A stretch of 64,000 nucleotides of DNA. Origin: an uncultured Planctomycetota bacterium. Its GTDB lineage: Bacteria > Planctomycetota > Phycisphaerae > SM23-33. The notes below the pieces were generated by a model. That model did not search any database, was not told where the DNA came from, and worked only from the letters and a program-made list of their open reading frames with translations. The stretch covers positions 139,552-203,551 of the forward strand of contig CAITIS010000001.1 of the NCBI GenBank assembly GCA_903892515.1, read 5' to 3'. Made by a program: the position numbers and the translations under genes. Below are positions 41,697 to 50,136 of this stretch, piece after piece (the first letter of the stretch is position 1; the number at the start of each line of letters is the position of its first letter).

Positions 41697-44159
41697 ATGG
41701 AACTGTTACCCGTTCATCTGACGCAGCAGGATTTTGTATCCACCTTCCCGTGGGGCTTCCGCGGCGACGCCGTCCGCATCCTCCAGCAGGAGGTCGAGAA
41801 CGAGTTGCTCGACGCTGAGACGCTCTCGGCCATGGCGTCGATGCTGGGCGACGCAAGTCGCTCACCCAGGCTCGATGAGGCCTGGAAGCTGCTGCTGAAT
41901 TCGCAGAATCACGACGTGCACGTGTGCCTGTTCGACGAGGTCGGCATCGACTGGTGCAAAGCCGCTCGAGCTATCGTGGGAGAGGTGCGCACCCAGGCCG
42001 GTGACTTCATCGTCCGCAAGGCCGGCGCTGCCAATCTCGACATCAACACGCTCTCCTGGGCCCGGCGCGGCGCCGACGGCAAGACAGTGCCGGCCTTTGG
42101 CTTTGCCGCCGCCGATGCACCCAAAGCTCAGTCCGCCGCCACACGGCCATGGAAGGGCTGGTTCGAGACCGACACGTATCTCGTGCGCGTGCTGGATAAT
42201 GGCTGCCTGGAGACTCAACTCAAGGGCTTCCCGGATCGCATCGCCCGGCTGGGGAATCTGACATTGTGGCGCAATGGTCGCGAGTTCGACACGGCCGCTG
42301 CCACGCCATCGAGCATCGAGACGCACCTCAGCGCCGACGGCAGCACGGCCATCGCCAAGGTCGCCGGGATGGTCGGCGACGTCGGCTACTCGCACGTCTT
42401 CACCGCCTCGGCCGATGGCATCGACGTGGTCACCGAGATCGACTATGCCGATGGCCGATTCTTCGGCCCCGAGCCCGAGGACATCCAGCGCGAGCCGGTC
42501 CGCCGGGCGCATTATTTCCAACACGACCGCAAGCTGTGCCTGAACGGCCAGGTGCCCTCCGCCAGCCCGCGGGCGTTGTACAACTCGCCGTTCCTCACAT
42601 GGCCCGCGGCCCAGGCCAGCTCCATCGACAGCCTGCACTATCTGGCCCTGGACGCCGGGCAGTGGGGCCTGGCCCACTTCAACATCGGCCAGTCCGGCTA
42701 CCACTACAACGACAAGGAATCGCTGCTGCGGCACGTGCTGGGGTATGCCCCGCGCAAGTTCGTCTACGGCAGCGAGGAGAAACTCCGGCTCAGCGGCAAG
42801 CACGTGCACAGCAGTCGCTTCGTGCCCTACGCCGGCGACTGGCGCTGCGCCAAGCTGCCGCTGCGTTCGGCGGAGTTCGGCCGGCCGGTAATGAGCGTGC
42901 AAGCCGCCGCTGCCGCCAAGGCCACCGCTGCCAAGGGTTCACTGGTGCAGATCGACTCCAACAGCACCGTGGCCACGGCGCTCTTTGAGCGCGGCGGGCG
43001 CGTGTTCATCCGCCTGTGGGAATGGGCCGGCCAGGAAGACCGCGTCACGCTGAGCTTCGGCGATGCCGGCGCGAACCTCATCGAGTGCAATCATCGGCTC
43101 GCCCAGCAGGGCAAGCTGGCGGGGGCGTTCACCCTGCGGCCTTGGGAGGTCAAAACCATCGAGTTGGCCGGCAAGGCCAAGTTGCTGGACGAGCGCAACG
43201 GCTGCAGCGCAGCCCGGCGATTTGCGTCCGTGCCGCAGGGCTGGGCCAACCCCAACCTGTTCGAGTCCAATGGCCCGCGCGCCCCGCAGCCGCTGGAGAT
43301 CACGCCCGACGCGCCGGTGTATTTCCTGTCGGGGTATCACGACGGCTTCGTCAGGCCGCTGGAGAAGCCGACCGACACCATGCGCATCGAAATGGAGCGG
43401 GTGCATTCGAGCCTGTACCGCAGCTACACCAGTTCCTGGGAGATCGGCGCCAACTGCTGGGACCGCATCGTCAAGAACGACCCGGAATATCTCACCGCCC
43501 TCAAGCCGTATCTCCAGGAGGGCACTATCGAGCTGGTGGGCGGCACGTGGAGCGAGCCGCTGAGCCTCATCGTCTCGGCCGAGTCGAACGTCCGCCAGTT
43601 CATGTACGGCCTGGAGACCATTGAGCAACTCCTGGGCGTGCAGGTGCGCGTGTACATGAACCAGGAGCACGCCACCTTCGCCCAGATGCCGCAACTGCTC
43701 AGTTCCTTCGGCCTGACCACCGTGGTCAACCGCACGCAGTGGGCGCCGTTCGGAATCGAGTCGGGCCTGAACGTCGAGGTGGCCCAGTGGGTCGGGCCGG
43801 ACGGTTCGACCATCCAGCTCGTGCCGCGGTACAACTCCATGAACTATCTCATGGGCACGCACCGGACGGAGTTGGCCAATGACAACCGCTTCCAGCACGA
43901 CAGCCTGACGGGGCACAACCGCTACTGGCGGTCGGAAGAGCTGTTCACGTACGTCCGCGACCAGGCCCGGCTGCTGGGGGTGGACAAGCCGCTGGTGACC
44001 ATGCTGGAAGATATCTGGGACGTGGGCCTGCGCTCGACGGATGAAGAGATGGCGCAGTACAACTCCTTCCCGTTCGTCCAGTTCACGACTATCGCGGGCT
44101 ACCTGAAGCTGTTCGGGCTGGAGGTAGAGCCCGCGCCCAGGGCCCAGGGCGTAGGGTAA
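41697..44159 (+). CDS. GH38-like alpha-mannosidase protein with permuted domain order
   Basis: The 820-residue protein carries GH38 segments in rotated order. Residues about 10-95 resemble the middle helical domain (TFPWGFRGDAVRILQQEVEN, AWKLLLNSQNHDVHVCLFDE). Residues about 150-495 resemble the C-terminal beta-sandwiches, ending TLRPWEVKTIEL as normal GH38 proteins do at their C-terminus. Residues about 537-808 then resemble the N-terminal catalytic part: VYFLSGYHDGFVRPL, LQEGTIELVGGTWSEPL, YMNQEHATFAQMPQLLSSFGL. The nucleophile position, usually PDxFGH, reads NQEHAT. The zinc HxD motif is not clear. Activity is therefore uncertain. No signal peptide. The last codons overlap a heptamer run. 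Confidence 0.75.
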   Translation: MELLPVHLTQQDFVSTFPWGFRGDAVRILQQEVENELLDAETLSAMASMLGDASRSPRLDEAWKLLLNSQNHDVHVCLFDEVGIDWCKAARAIVGEVRTQAGDFIVRKAGAANLDINTLSWARRGADGKTVPAFGFAAADAPKAQSAATRPWKGWFETDTYLVRVLDNGCLETQLKGFPDRIARLGNLTLWRNGREFDTAAATPSSIETHLSADGSTAIAKVAGMVGDVGYSHVFTASADGIDVVTEIDYADGRFFGPEPEDIQREPVRRAHYFQHDRKLCLNGQVPSASPRALYNSPFLTWPAAQASSIDSLHYLALDAGQWGLAHFNIGQSGYHYNDKESLLRHVLGYAPRKFVYGSEEKLRLSGKHVHSSRFVPYAGDWRCAKLPLRSAEFGRPVMSVQAAAAAKATAAKGSLVQIDSNSTVATALFERGGRVFIRLWEWAGQEDRVTLSFGDAGANLIECNHRLAQQGKLAGAFTLRPWEVKTIELAGKAKLLDERNGCSAARRFASVPQGWANPNLFESNGPRAPQPLEITPDAPVYFLSGYHDGFVRPLEKPTDTMRIEMERVHSSLYRSYTSSWEIGANCWDRIVKNDPEYLTALKPYLQEGTIELVGGTWSEPLSLIVSAESNVRQFMYGLETIEQLLGVQVRVYMNQEHATFAQMPQLLSSFGLTTVVNRTQWAPFGIESGLNVEVAQWVGPDGSTIQLVPRYNSMNYLMGTHRTELANDNRFQHDSLTGHNRYWRSEELFTYVRDQARLLGVDKPLVTMLEDIWDVGLRSTDEEMAQYNSFPFVQFTTIAGYLKLFGLEVEPAPRAQGVG

Positions 44160-44526
44160 GGCGCAAAGCGTGCGGTGAAAACATGTGCGCGGGTGATACG
44201 GTCTCGGGTGAGTGGCATGGTCACGCTGTTGGCGTGACCATGTTCAGAGACTCGGCCTGGGGTGATCCCGCTGCCCCGGGGCGTCCCACGTGGTTGCTTC
44301 GCTTCGCTGCGCAACCCACGGCACCCTGGCTGCGCAAACCACGGCGCCCCGGCGTAGGGCGGGCACTGCCCGCCGTGTTGTGTCTGGCCGGCGACCATCG
44401 GCGGGCGATGCCCGCCCTACCTTTCCCGCCTCTTCGCCACGCCGGGAAGCGTGCTTTCGCCAAAGACGCGGAAGCGGGGCACCGTTTTCCGTACTTTTTC
44501 ACGGGCCAATACGCTAAATAGACGTA
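44160..44526. other. 367-bp gap with hairpins
   Basis: The heptamer run GCCCAGG, GCCCAGG, GCGTAGG (44135-44155) overlaps the end of the preceding gene. CATGGTCACG-CTGTTGG-CGTGACCATG follows at 44217-44243, then a GTGGTTGCTTCGCTTCGCTG hairpin (44287-44325), and GGGCGGGCACTGCCCGCC plus GGCGGGCGATGCCCGCC (44359-44418). No gene is seen. Confidence 0.6.
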
Positions 44527-45960
44527 ATGGCCATTCGTCGAAATCCCGCGGGCTTTGAGGTAGTGGAGATTCTTTCGCCTGAGCTGCGCATTCAGCCGGC
44601 TGGGCGGGCGCCGCTGCCGCTGTATCGCCTGCTCAAGCGCGGCCTGACCACGCCCGAGGCCATTGAGCGCGTCGCGCGGGCCCTGCGCGTGCCGATCCAG
44701 GCCGTCGCCATGGGCGGCCTGAAGGACAAGTACGCCACCACCACGCAGCACATTACCATCGACCCCACCGGCAAACAGGGCAACCGCTGGGCCCGTGGAT
44801 CCACTCTGGAAGAGTACGGCGACACGGAGTCCTCCAGCATCGCCGAATCCTCCAGCGAAGTCCCGCGCGAGGTGGCCCAGAACGCCCAGCGCCGGCGCGA
44901 CGATCGCCAGCGCGAGGCCCGGCCCGTTGCCCCCGAGGCCGTGCCGCACGGCGTGAAGGGCTTCCCGCACAAGGTCGGCGGGCGGAACTGGGAGATGGAA
45001 CTGCTGGGCTTTGTGGAGCGGCCCATGAGCGGGCAGTGCATCGCCGGCAACCGCTTTACGATTTTGGTGGGCGACTTGACGACGCACGACTGCCGCGTCA
45101 TGGATGGAGCGGCGCAGATGCTCCAGGATGGCCAGGGCAACCTGCTGTTCGTGAACTATTTCGGCAGCCAGCGCTTCGGCACCACCCGCCATGGCCACGG
45201 TTTTTTGGCCAAGTCGCTGATTCGCGGCGATTTCGAGCAGGCGCTGCGGCTGGCCATTGCCACGCCCGCCCGCGCCGACCGGCCGGTGGAGAAGGCATTC
45301 AAGAGCATCCTGGGCGAGTGCTGGGGCCAGTGGGGCAAGGCCCTGCGCAAGCTGCCCATGCTGCCGTACCGCCGGGCCGTCGAAGTGCTGTGCAACGGCG
45401 ACTTTCGCGCGGCCTTTGCCGCGTTGCCGTACTTTCTGCAGCAGATCAACGTCGAGGCGTACCAGTCGTTCCTGTGGAACGCGACGGCGTCGGCGCTGAT
45501 CCTCCAGCGCTGTGCCAAGGAACGCGTGTGGGATGCCCACGACCCGCTGCGGCTGATGAACTTTGTCGCGTTCGATGCCACGGACGATGAGCTGCGTGGG
45601 ATGATCGTGCCGCTGCTGTCGCCTTCGAGCAAGCTCGAAGGCCCGTGGGCGGAGTCGGCGCAGGCGGTGCTCAAGAGCGAGCATATCGGCGTGGCGGATT
45701 TGCGCGTCCCCGGCATGGCCCGGCCATTTTTCGGCTCGGCCCCGCGGCGATTGATGGTCGAGGCTCGCGAGTTCTTCATGACCCGGCCTGACCGCGACGA
45801 ACGCGACCGCCGCAGCTTCCAGCGCCGCGTCGTGTTTGAACTCCCCCGCGGCGCCTACGCCACCGTGCTGCTGGCAGCGCTGGGCCAGACCGGCGAGACC
45901 AAGGACCGGGATCGCGATAGAGGTCGAAGTCGAAATCGGCCGTCAGAACGCAGGCGATAG
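44527..45960 (+). CDS. truD: tRNA pseudouridine synthase D
   Basis: The 477-residue member of the TruD family forms pseudouridine-13 in tRNA-Glu and some other tRNAs. Motifs: GGLKDKYATTTQ with catalytic Asp67, NRFTILVGDL, LLFVNYFGSQRFGTTRHGHGFLAKSLI (N-x-F/Y-G-x-QRFG, about 205-230) and VEAYQSFLWNATAS (about 316-329). It is longer than E. coli TruD (about 350), mainly through a charged insert at about 80-150 (RWARGSTLEEYGDTE to AVPHGVKGF) and a basic tail (DRDRDRGRSRNRPSERRR). Such additions occur in other long TruD proteins and may aid RNA binding. Confidence 0.93.
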   Translation: MAIRRNPAGFEVVEILSPELRIQPAGRAPLPLYRLLKRGLTTPEAIERVARALRVPIQAVAMGGLKDKYATTTQHITIDPTGKQGNRWARGSTLEEYGDTESSSIAESSSEVPREVAQNAQRRRDDRQREARPVAPEAVPHGVKGFPHKVGGRNWEMELLGFVERPMSGQCIAGNRFTILVGDLTTHDCRVMDGAAQMLQDGQGNLLFVNYFGSQRFGTTRHGHGFLAKSLIRGDFEQALRLAIATPARADRPVEKAFKSILGECWGQWGKALRKLPMLPYRRAVEVLCNGDFRAAFAALPYFLQQINVEAYQSFLWNATASALILQRCAKERVWDAHDPLRLMNFVAFDATDDELRGMIVPLLSPSSKLEGPWAESAQAVLKSEHIGVADLRVPGMARPFFGSAPRRLMVEAREFFMTRPDRDERDRRSFQRRVVFELPRGAYATVLLAALGQTGETKDRDRDRGRSRNRPSERRR

Positions 45961-46232
45961 CATCGCCGCACCGTGGGTGGCGAGCGTGGTTGCGCACCTG
46001 TAGGGTGGGCCGAGGAGTGAAGCGACGAGTCCCACCAGATGGTTCGCTTTCCGTCCGCAGGGTCCCCTTCCCGTCCGCAGAACCTTTCGCAACAGCGCTC
46101 AAGGACCTGCGGACCCTACCTGGCTCGACCTCGCATAGGTAGAGCCGCAACGGCGCGGCTCAACCTATGGCACCCAGTTTGGCACCCAGTTTGGCACCCA
46201 GTTTCGCGACGGTGATCAGGGACCTGCGGACC
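45961..46232. repeat. Intergenic palindromes and 12-bp tandem repeat
   Basis: It contains GTGGGCCGAGGAGTGAAGCG...GAGTCCCAC (about 46013-46038), GTCCGCAGGGTCC/GGACCTGCGGACCC pairs (46057-46117), the CATAGGTAGAGCCG/CGGCTCAACCTATG element (46134-46171) and three copies of GGCACCCAGTTT (46169-46204). Confidence 0.65.
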
Positions 46233-47588
46233 CTACGTCGCTGTCTTCGCCCTGTTCGGCAGGTGCGCGCCCATGGCGGCGAGCTTTTCCTGGAGCGCGG
46301 GCACACTGACGTGCCGGGTCTGGCCATCGCCCTTGACGGCCAGCGCAGCTGCCACGCCGGCGGCTTGGCCGGTGATGTAGCAGCCGGGCATGACGCGGAT
46401 GGAGCCCTGAATGTACCGGTCGCTGCTGAGGCACCGGCCGGCCACCAGCACGTTGTCCAACCCACGCGGCAGCAGGCAGCGGAACGGGATGCCGTAGCTC
46501 TCGCCGGGGCCGTACTTCAGATCGCTGTGATATTCCTTGAGGAACTTCTCGTGCAGCTTGCGGTCGGTGCTCAGCGGGTGAATGTCCACGGGGTAGCAAT
46601 ACCGGCCGATCTCGTCGTCGAAGACCGCCCGGCTGCGGAAGTCATCGACGTTCAGCACGTAATCGCCCAGGATTCGTCGCGTCTCACGCAGCCCCAGCAG
46701 GGCGCCGGTGGTGACCAGTTCCATCTTTTCAAAGCCGTCGCGCAGGTACTCTTTGTAGTAGCGCTCGTATTCCACCAGGCTCTTTCGGCCCCAGAGCAGC
46801 GCCTCGGTCAGGCTGCGTTCGTCGGTGCCGTCGACGCCGAAGGTGTGGCCGATGTTGCCGCCGCCGATGGTCGGTGAGACGAAGAACATGCCCGGCAGGT
46901 GCAGGTCCTCATTCGTGAAGACCTTGTCGGCGAAGGCCTTTTCGAGCATGCGCGAATCGGGGCGGATCTGGCGGGCCCAGTCCACGTTGGCCCACAGGCT
47001 GCACAGCGTGCCGGGCATGGTGGTGCCGGTGGCGTCGCCTCTTTCAAAGGGCGCGCCGGCCCAGGCGCACAGGTCGCCGTCGCCGGTGGCGTCCACGAAG
47101 CAGCGGGCCTTGACCGCGAACAGGCCGCTCTTGGCGGCGAAGATGCCGGCTGAGACTTTCGCCCCTTCGCGCTGCAGGCCGACGAGCTGCGTCATGAACG
47201 TGAAGGCCACGCCCGCGGACGAGACCATGTCGTCGTAGATACGTTTGAAGGCCTCGACCTTGATGCCGACGCACTGCGGGTCAGCCTTGCGCAGCGGGTC
47301 GTAATTGGGCGACGTGCCGCCGGCCTGGTGCAGGCGGTCGAGCACCTCTTCGCCGATCCCCGCGGCCAGGAAGCGCACGCCGTCGGAGAATTGCATGAAG
47401 GCCGGCACAAGCCCGGCCGTGCCCATGCCGCCAAAGCAGTTCTGGGCCTCGGCCAGGTACACCGAACAGCCTTGCCGCGCCGCCGCCACCGCCGCGGCCA
47501 CGCCCGCGGGCCCGCCGCCGACGACCAGAACGTCCACCTCATGTCGGACCGGAACCTGCTGATTGAACGGAACGGTTGAAGATGTCAT
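46233..47588 (-). CDS. FAD-dependent oxidoreductase (FAD_oxidored, PF12831-like)
   Basis: The 451-residue protein has the N-terminal dinucleotide-binding motif VLVVGGGPAGVAAAVAAARQG (20-40) and FGGMGTAGLVPAFMQF (about 53-68), typical of this flavoprotein group. The middle has FVDATGDGDLCAWAGAPFERGDATG, and near the C-terminus are GLDNVLVAGRCLSSDRYIQGSIRVMPGCYITGQAAGVAAALA, the second FAD-contact segment. AAGGAT lies 7 bases before the ATG. Planctomycetes have many such proteins near glycosidases, but substrates are mostly unknown. It is expected to be cytoplasmic; no signal or twin-Arg motif is seen. Confidence 0.88.
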   Translation of the reverse strand: MTSSTVPFNQQVPVRHEVDVLVVGGGPAGVAAAVAAARQGCSVYLAEAQNCFGGMGTAGLVPAFMQFSDGVRFLAAGIGEEVLDRLHQAGGTSPNYDPLRKADPQCVGIKVEAFKRIYDDMVSSAGVAFTFMTQLVGLQREGAKVSAGIFAAKSGLFAVKARCFVDATGDGDLCAWAGAPFERGDATGTTMPGTLCSLWANVDWARQIRPDSRMLEKAFADKVFTNEDLHLPGMFFVSPTIGGGNIGHTFGVDGTDERSLTEALLWGRKSLVEYERYYKEYLRDGFEKMELVTTGALLGLRETRRILGDYVLNVDDFRSRAVFDDEIGRYCYPVDIHPLSTDRKLHEKFLKEYHSDLKYGPGESYGIPFRCLLPRGLDNVLVAGRCLSSDRYIQGSIRVMPGCYITGQAAGVAAALAVKGDGQTRHVSVPALQEKLAAMGAHLPNRAKTAT

Positions 47589-47599
47589 AGATATCCTTG

Positions 47600-48019
47600 C
47601 TATTTCAGGAGGGCCGCAGGGTTCAGGCGGAAGTGCTCGGCCAGGATGCGAATGTGGGTCTTGCTCAATTCACGCTCGCCCGTCAGGATGCGGTGGCCCA
47701 GACTGCGGTCTCCGAGCAATCGCCCCAGGTCTGACTCGCTCATGCCGTGCTCGGCCATGAGACTTTGAATCAGCTCAACCGGCGCGAGCGTCTGTTCGTC
47801 AATGGCATGGCACCGGGCCTCGTACTTCTCGACGAACGTCGCGATAGCCTCGAAGTAGTCCTGTTGATCGGAGTTCATTTCAAAGCCGGCCATGGCGTCC
47901 AGCACGGCCAAGGCATTGCGATAGTCCACGTCGTCGTGCAACGGGCGGGGCATGAACAGGCCCACAAGCTCGGAATACGTCTGCGGAATGTCATCATGCG
48001 CAAGAGTCCTGGTCTTCAT
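47600..48019 (-). CDS. higA: HigA-type antitoxin (XRE-family HTH)
   Basis: The 139-residue protein has a C-terminal helix-turn-helix (about 85-135: VELIQSLMAEHGMSESDLGRLLGDRSLGHRILTGERELSKTHIRILAEHFRLNPAALL) and an N-terminal helical toxin-binding part (1-80). It overlaps the toxin gene by 4 bp (ATGA) and follows it, the reversed order typical of higBA. It should neutralise HigB and repress the operon. The stop lies 12 bases before the FAD oxidoreductase start, so read-through transcription into that gene is possible. Confidence 0.9.
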   Translation of the reverse strand: MKTRTLAHDDIPQTYSELVGLFMPRPLHDDVDYRNALAVLDAMAGFEMNSDQQDYFEAIATFVEKYEARCHAIDEQTLAPVELIQSLMAEHGMSESDLGRLLGDRSLGHRILTGERELSKTHIRILAEHFRLNPAALLK

Positions 48020-48324
48020 AACTGCTCCTTCCAGGCATTGCGATCATACCCTTTATGCGACAGAATCATCAGCGTGTACACAATCTTAGTGTTGTAGTGG
48101 ACCGCTGCGATCAGCCGGTAGCGGTTATGTCCGATGTTGAACACGACCACCGGTCGCCCGCTGGCCACCTTCACGTAGTCGGCGCTCGGCAAGGTCTTTT
48201 GGACCTCGCCGAAACTGCCCCAGTCGGCGACTCTTGTGTGCTGCAGCCACGTCCGCAAAGACGCCTCGGCATCGCGGTGCGAGGCCCAAAACTCCTGCAG
48301 CATGCTGGTCTTGATAATCCGCAC
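48016..48324 (-). CDS. higB: HigB-type mRNA interferase toxin
   Basis: The 102-residue protein matches the HigB_toxin family (PF09907-type): MRIIKTSMLQEFWASHRDAEASLRTWLQHTRVADWGSFGEVQKTLPSADYVKVASGRPVVVFNIGHNRYRLIAAVHYN, then KIVYTLMILSHKGYDRNAWKEQL. VFNIGHNRYRLI is the diagnostic strand; the C-terminal His and Tyr (SHKGYD) are likely active-site residues. The protein cleaves mRNA at the ribosome when not bound by HigA. The start is GTG (48322-48324) without a strong ribosome site, so translation may be weak. The gene is complete. Confidence 0.92.
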   Translation of the reverse strand: MRIIKTSMLQEFWASHRDAEASLRTWLQHTRVADWGSFGEVQKTLPSADYVKVASGRPVVVFNIGHNRYRLIAAVHYNTKIVYTLMILSHKGYDRNAWKEQL

Positions 48325-48420
48325 TTACACCAACATTATCCCGATTCGATGACAAAACGCCAACACACTTCCGCGGCAGGTTTCTGGATGCCGCAAGCTG
48401 AATGATGGACCGTGCGAGCC

Positions 48421-49779
48421 CTACGGTCGGCTGGTCGGCGCCGAGGCGGGTTGGCTGGCCGGGGCCAAGTAGCTCTTCATTCTGGCCACGATGTCCGCCG
48501 CCATCAACACATCTTTGACTTTCAGGGCCTCGTCCACGACCACCACAGCCGGCAGGGCCGAGACGCCCAGCGACGATGCCAGCGTGCCCTCGGGGTCGAG
48601 AAACACCTGCGTTGAGATCTGGTTGCGCTCGACGATCTCACCGGCGGCCTTGGTCGCGAATTCCGGCTCGGCCCCGATGGCGATAAGATTGTACTCGCGC
48701 TCGGAGGCCAGGGCTTGCAGCTCGCGCAGGTTGGCCACGACCGGGTCGGTGAATGTCCGCGGCGTGATGGCCGCGAAGAAGTACACCAGCGTGGGCTTGC
48801 CGGCGAGGGCCTTGCTATCGAGCTGCTGGCCGGTGACGCTCTTGCCGCGGAACTCGAAGGCCTTGCCGCGAACCGTCTCTCTGGCCACGTCGGCCTTGAA
48901 TCTCTGGGCCAGCGAGGAGTCAGGGAATCGCTCCACCAGCGTCCGCTTGGCCTGCATGGCCTTGTCGGGCTGGCCCTGCTCGTCGTACAGCTTGACCAGG
49001 ATCGCCAGCGCCGTCGCGGCCGAGGGGTCCTTGGGATAATCGCGTGCCAGCCGCTCCAGCGTGGCTACGGCCTGGTCGTTGGCATCGGCTTCAAAGTACA
49101 GCCCGGCCGCCTGCATCATGGCCTGGCCTGCATACGTGGTGCCGGCGTGCTGCTGGGCGAACTGGATGAACCGCCCCGCCAATTCGGCAAGTGGCCCGGC
49201 GATTGCATCGGCCGGCGCGCTGGATGCTTGGCTGGCGGCAGCACTGGTTGGGGCGCTGGCTGTCGCAGCCGGCGCCGAGGTCGGCATGGACGCAGCCTGC
49301 GGCTGGGCAGGCTTGCTGGTGGCGGACTTGATCAGGTCCAGCCCTTGCAGTTGCAGCAGCACGAACTGGGCCTGGGCCTTGTGATCTTCCTTCTTGGCCG
49401 AAGCAGCCAGTTTCTGAGAAACCTGGCTGATCTGCTCGTTGGTGAAGCTGCCCGAGTCGTACTGCCGAGCCGTCACCATGGCGTTGAGCACGAGACTGTA
49501 GGCCTCGGGTAGGTAGGAACTGGCCGGGTGGTTCTTCTCTAATTTCTCCAGCAGCGGCGGAAGCTTCTGGATGTTCTCCAGCAGGCCCAGCAACTGCTTG
49601 GCCGGGTCGGTAACGCTGTGGTCTGGCGCAGCCAGGTGAGCCATTTGCAGCACGATGCCGACGTCGCTGTCCGGCGCGGGCGTGGAAAGCGAGTCATCCG
49701 GCGCCGACTGGCCCAACGCCAAGGTGGAAACGGCCAGGAGAAGAGCTGCGAGCAGAAGTCTGTGCATAGAATGGCCCAT
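48421..49779 (-). CDS. Secreted protein with TPR-like region and thioredoxin-like domain lacking CxxC
   Basis: The 452-residue protein has a signal peptide (1-23, cleavage near ALGQSA). A helical region (about 40-300) includes TPR-like pairs (DQAVATLERLARDYPKDPSAATALAILVKLYDEQGQPDKAM) and an Ala/Ser/Pro linker (about 152-192). The C-terminal TlpA/AhpC-like domain is at about 304-435: GKSVTGQQLDSKALAGKPTLVYFFAAITPRTFTDPVVANLREL and SALPAVVVVD with its cis-Pro. The usual WCxxC is replaced by AAITPRT and I see no cysteine in the domain, so it cannot do thiol-disulfide exchange. The tail is PASQPASAPTSRP. A binding role is likely. A 51-residue gene lies upstream on the same strand. Confidence 0.78.
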   Translation of the reverse strand: MGHSMHRLLLAALLLAVSTLALGQSAPDDSLSTPAPDSDVGIVLQMAHLAAPDHSVTDPAKQLLGLLENIQKLPPLLEKLEKNHPASSYLPEAYSLVLNAMVTARQYDSGSFTNEQISQVSQKLAASAKKEDHKAQAQFVLLQLQGLDLIKSATSKPAQPQAASMPTSAPAATASAPTSAAASQASSAPADAIAGPLAELAGRFIQFAQQHAGTTYAGQAMMQAAGLYFEADANDQAVATLERLARDYPKDPSAATALAILVKLYDEQGQPDKAMQAKRTLVERFPDSSLAQRFKADVARETVRGKAFEFRGKSVTGQQLDSKALAGKPTLVYFFAAITPRTFTDPVVANLRELQALASEREYNLIAIGAEPEFATKAAGEIVERNQISTQVFLDPEGTLASSLGVSALPAVVVVDEALKVKDVLMAADIVARMKSYLAPASQPASAPTSRP

Positions 49780-49860
49780 CTGAGTTCCCCAGAAAAAACG
49801 GCGGCCCCGACAAGTCGTCGCAGACGACCGGTCGAGGCCTATTCCGTAGCGTCGTACTAA

Positions 49861-50016
49861 CTAGCTGCGCATGGCCGGAGCCGAGGCAGCGGGCTTGCTG
49901 GCCGGGGCGCTGGCGGCGGGCTTGCTGCTCGGGGCCGAAGTGGCGGCCTGGGCAACGACACAAACGCTGGCAGCGACGACGATCAACAACGCGACAATCA
50001 ACTTGGCAACCTTCAT
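49861..50016 (-). CDS. 51-residue secreted Ala/Pro-rich peptide
   Basis: This small gene encodes a signal-like N-terminus (MKVAKLIVALLIVVAASVCV, then VAQA, cleavage likely after AQA) and a mature tail of about 27 residues made of SAPASKPAA-type repeats ending AMRS. AGGAAGAGG sits just before the ATG, a strong ribosome site that supports expression. The tail resembles the PASQPAS linkers of neighbouring secreted proteins (for example 48421-49779, 82 bases downstream on the same strand). It may be a mini-protein in its own right or a remnant N-terminus of a larger secreted protein. Confidence 0.65.
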   Translation of the reverse strand: MKVAKLIVALLIVVAASVCVVAQAATSAPSSKPAASAPASKPAASAPAMRS

Positions 50017-50136
50017 GATCCTCTTCCTTTCCTATTCGCCGTTCCGCGGCGAGTCCCATGGGTTTATGAAAAACCACGTAAGCGAAAAAATATACAGGCG
50101 TCCCGGTGTGCTGTCCAGAGCATATCTGAAAATCTA

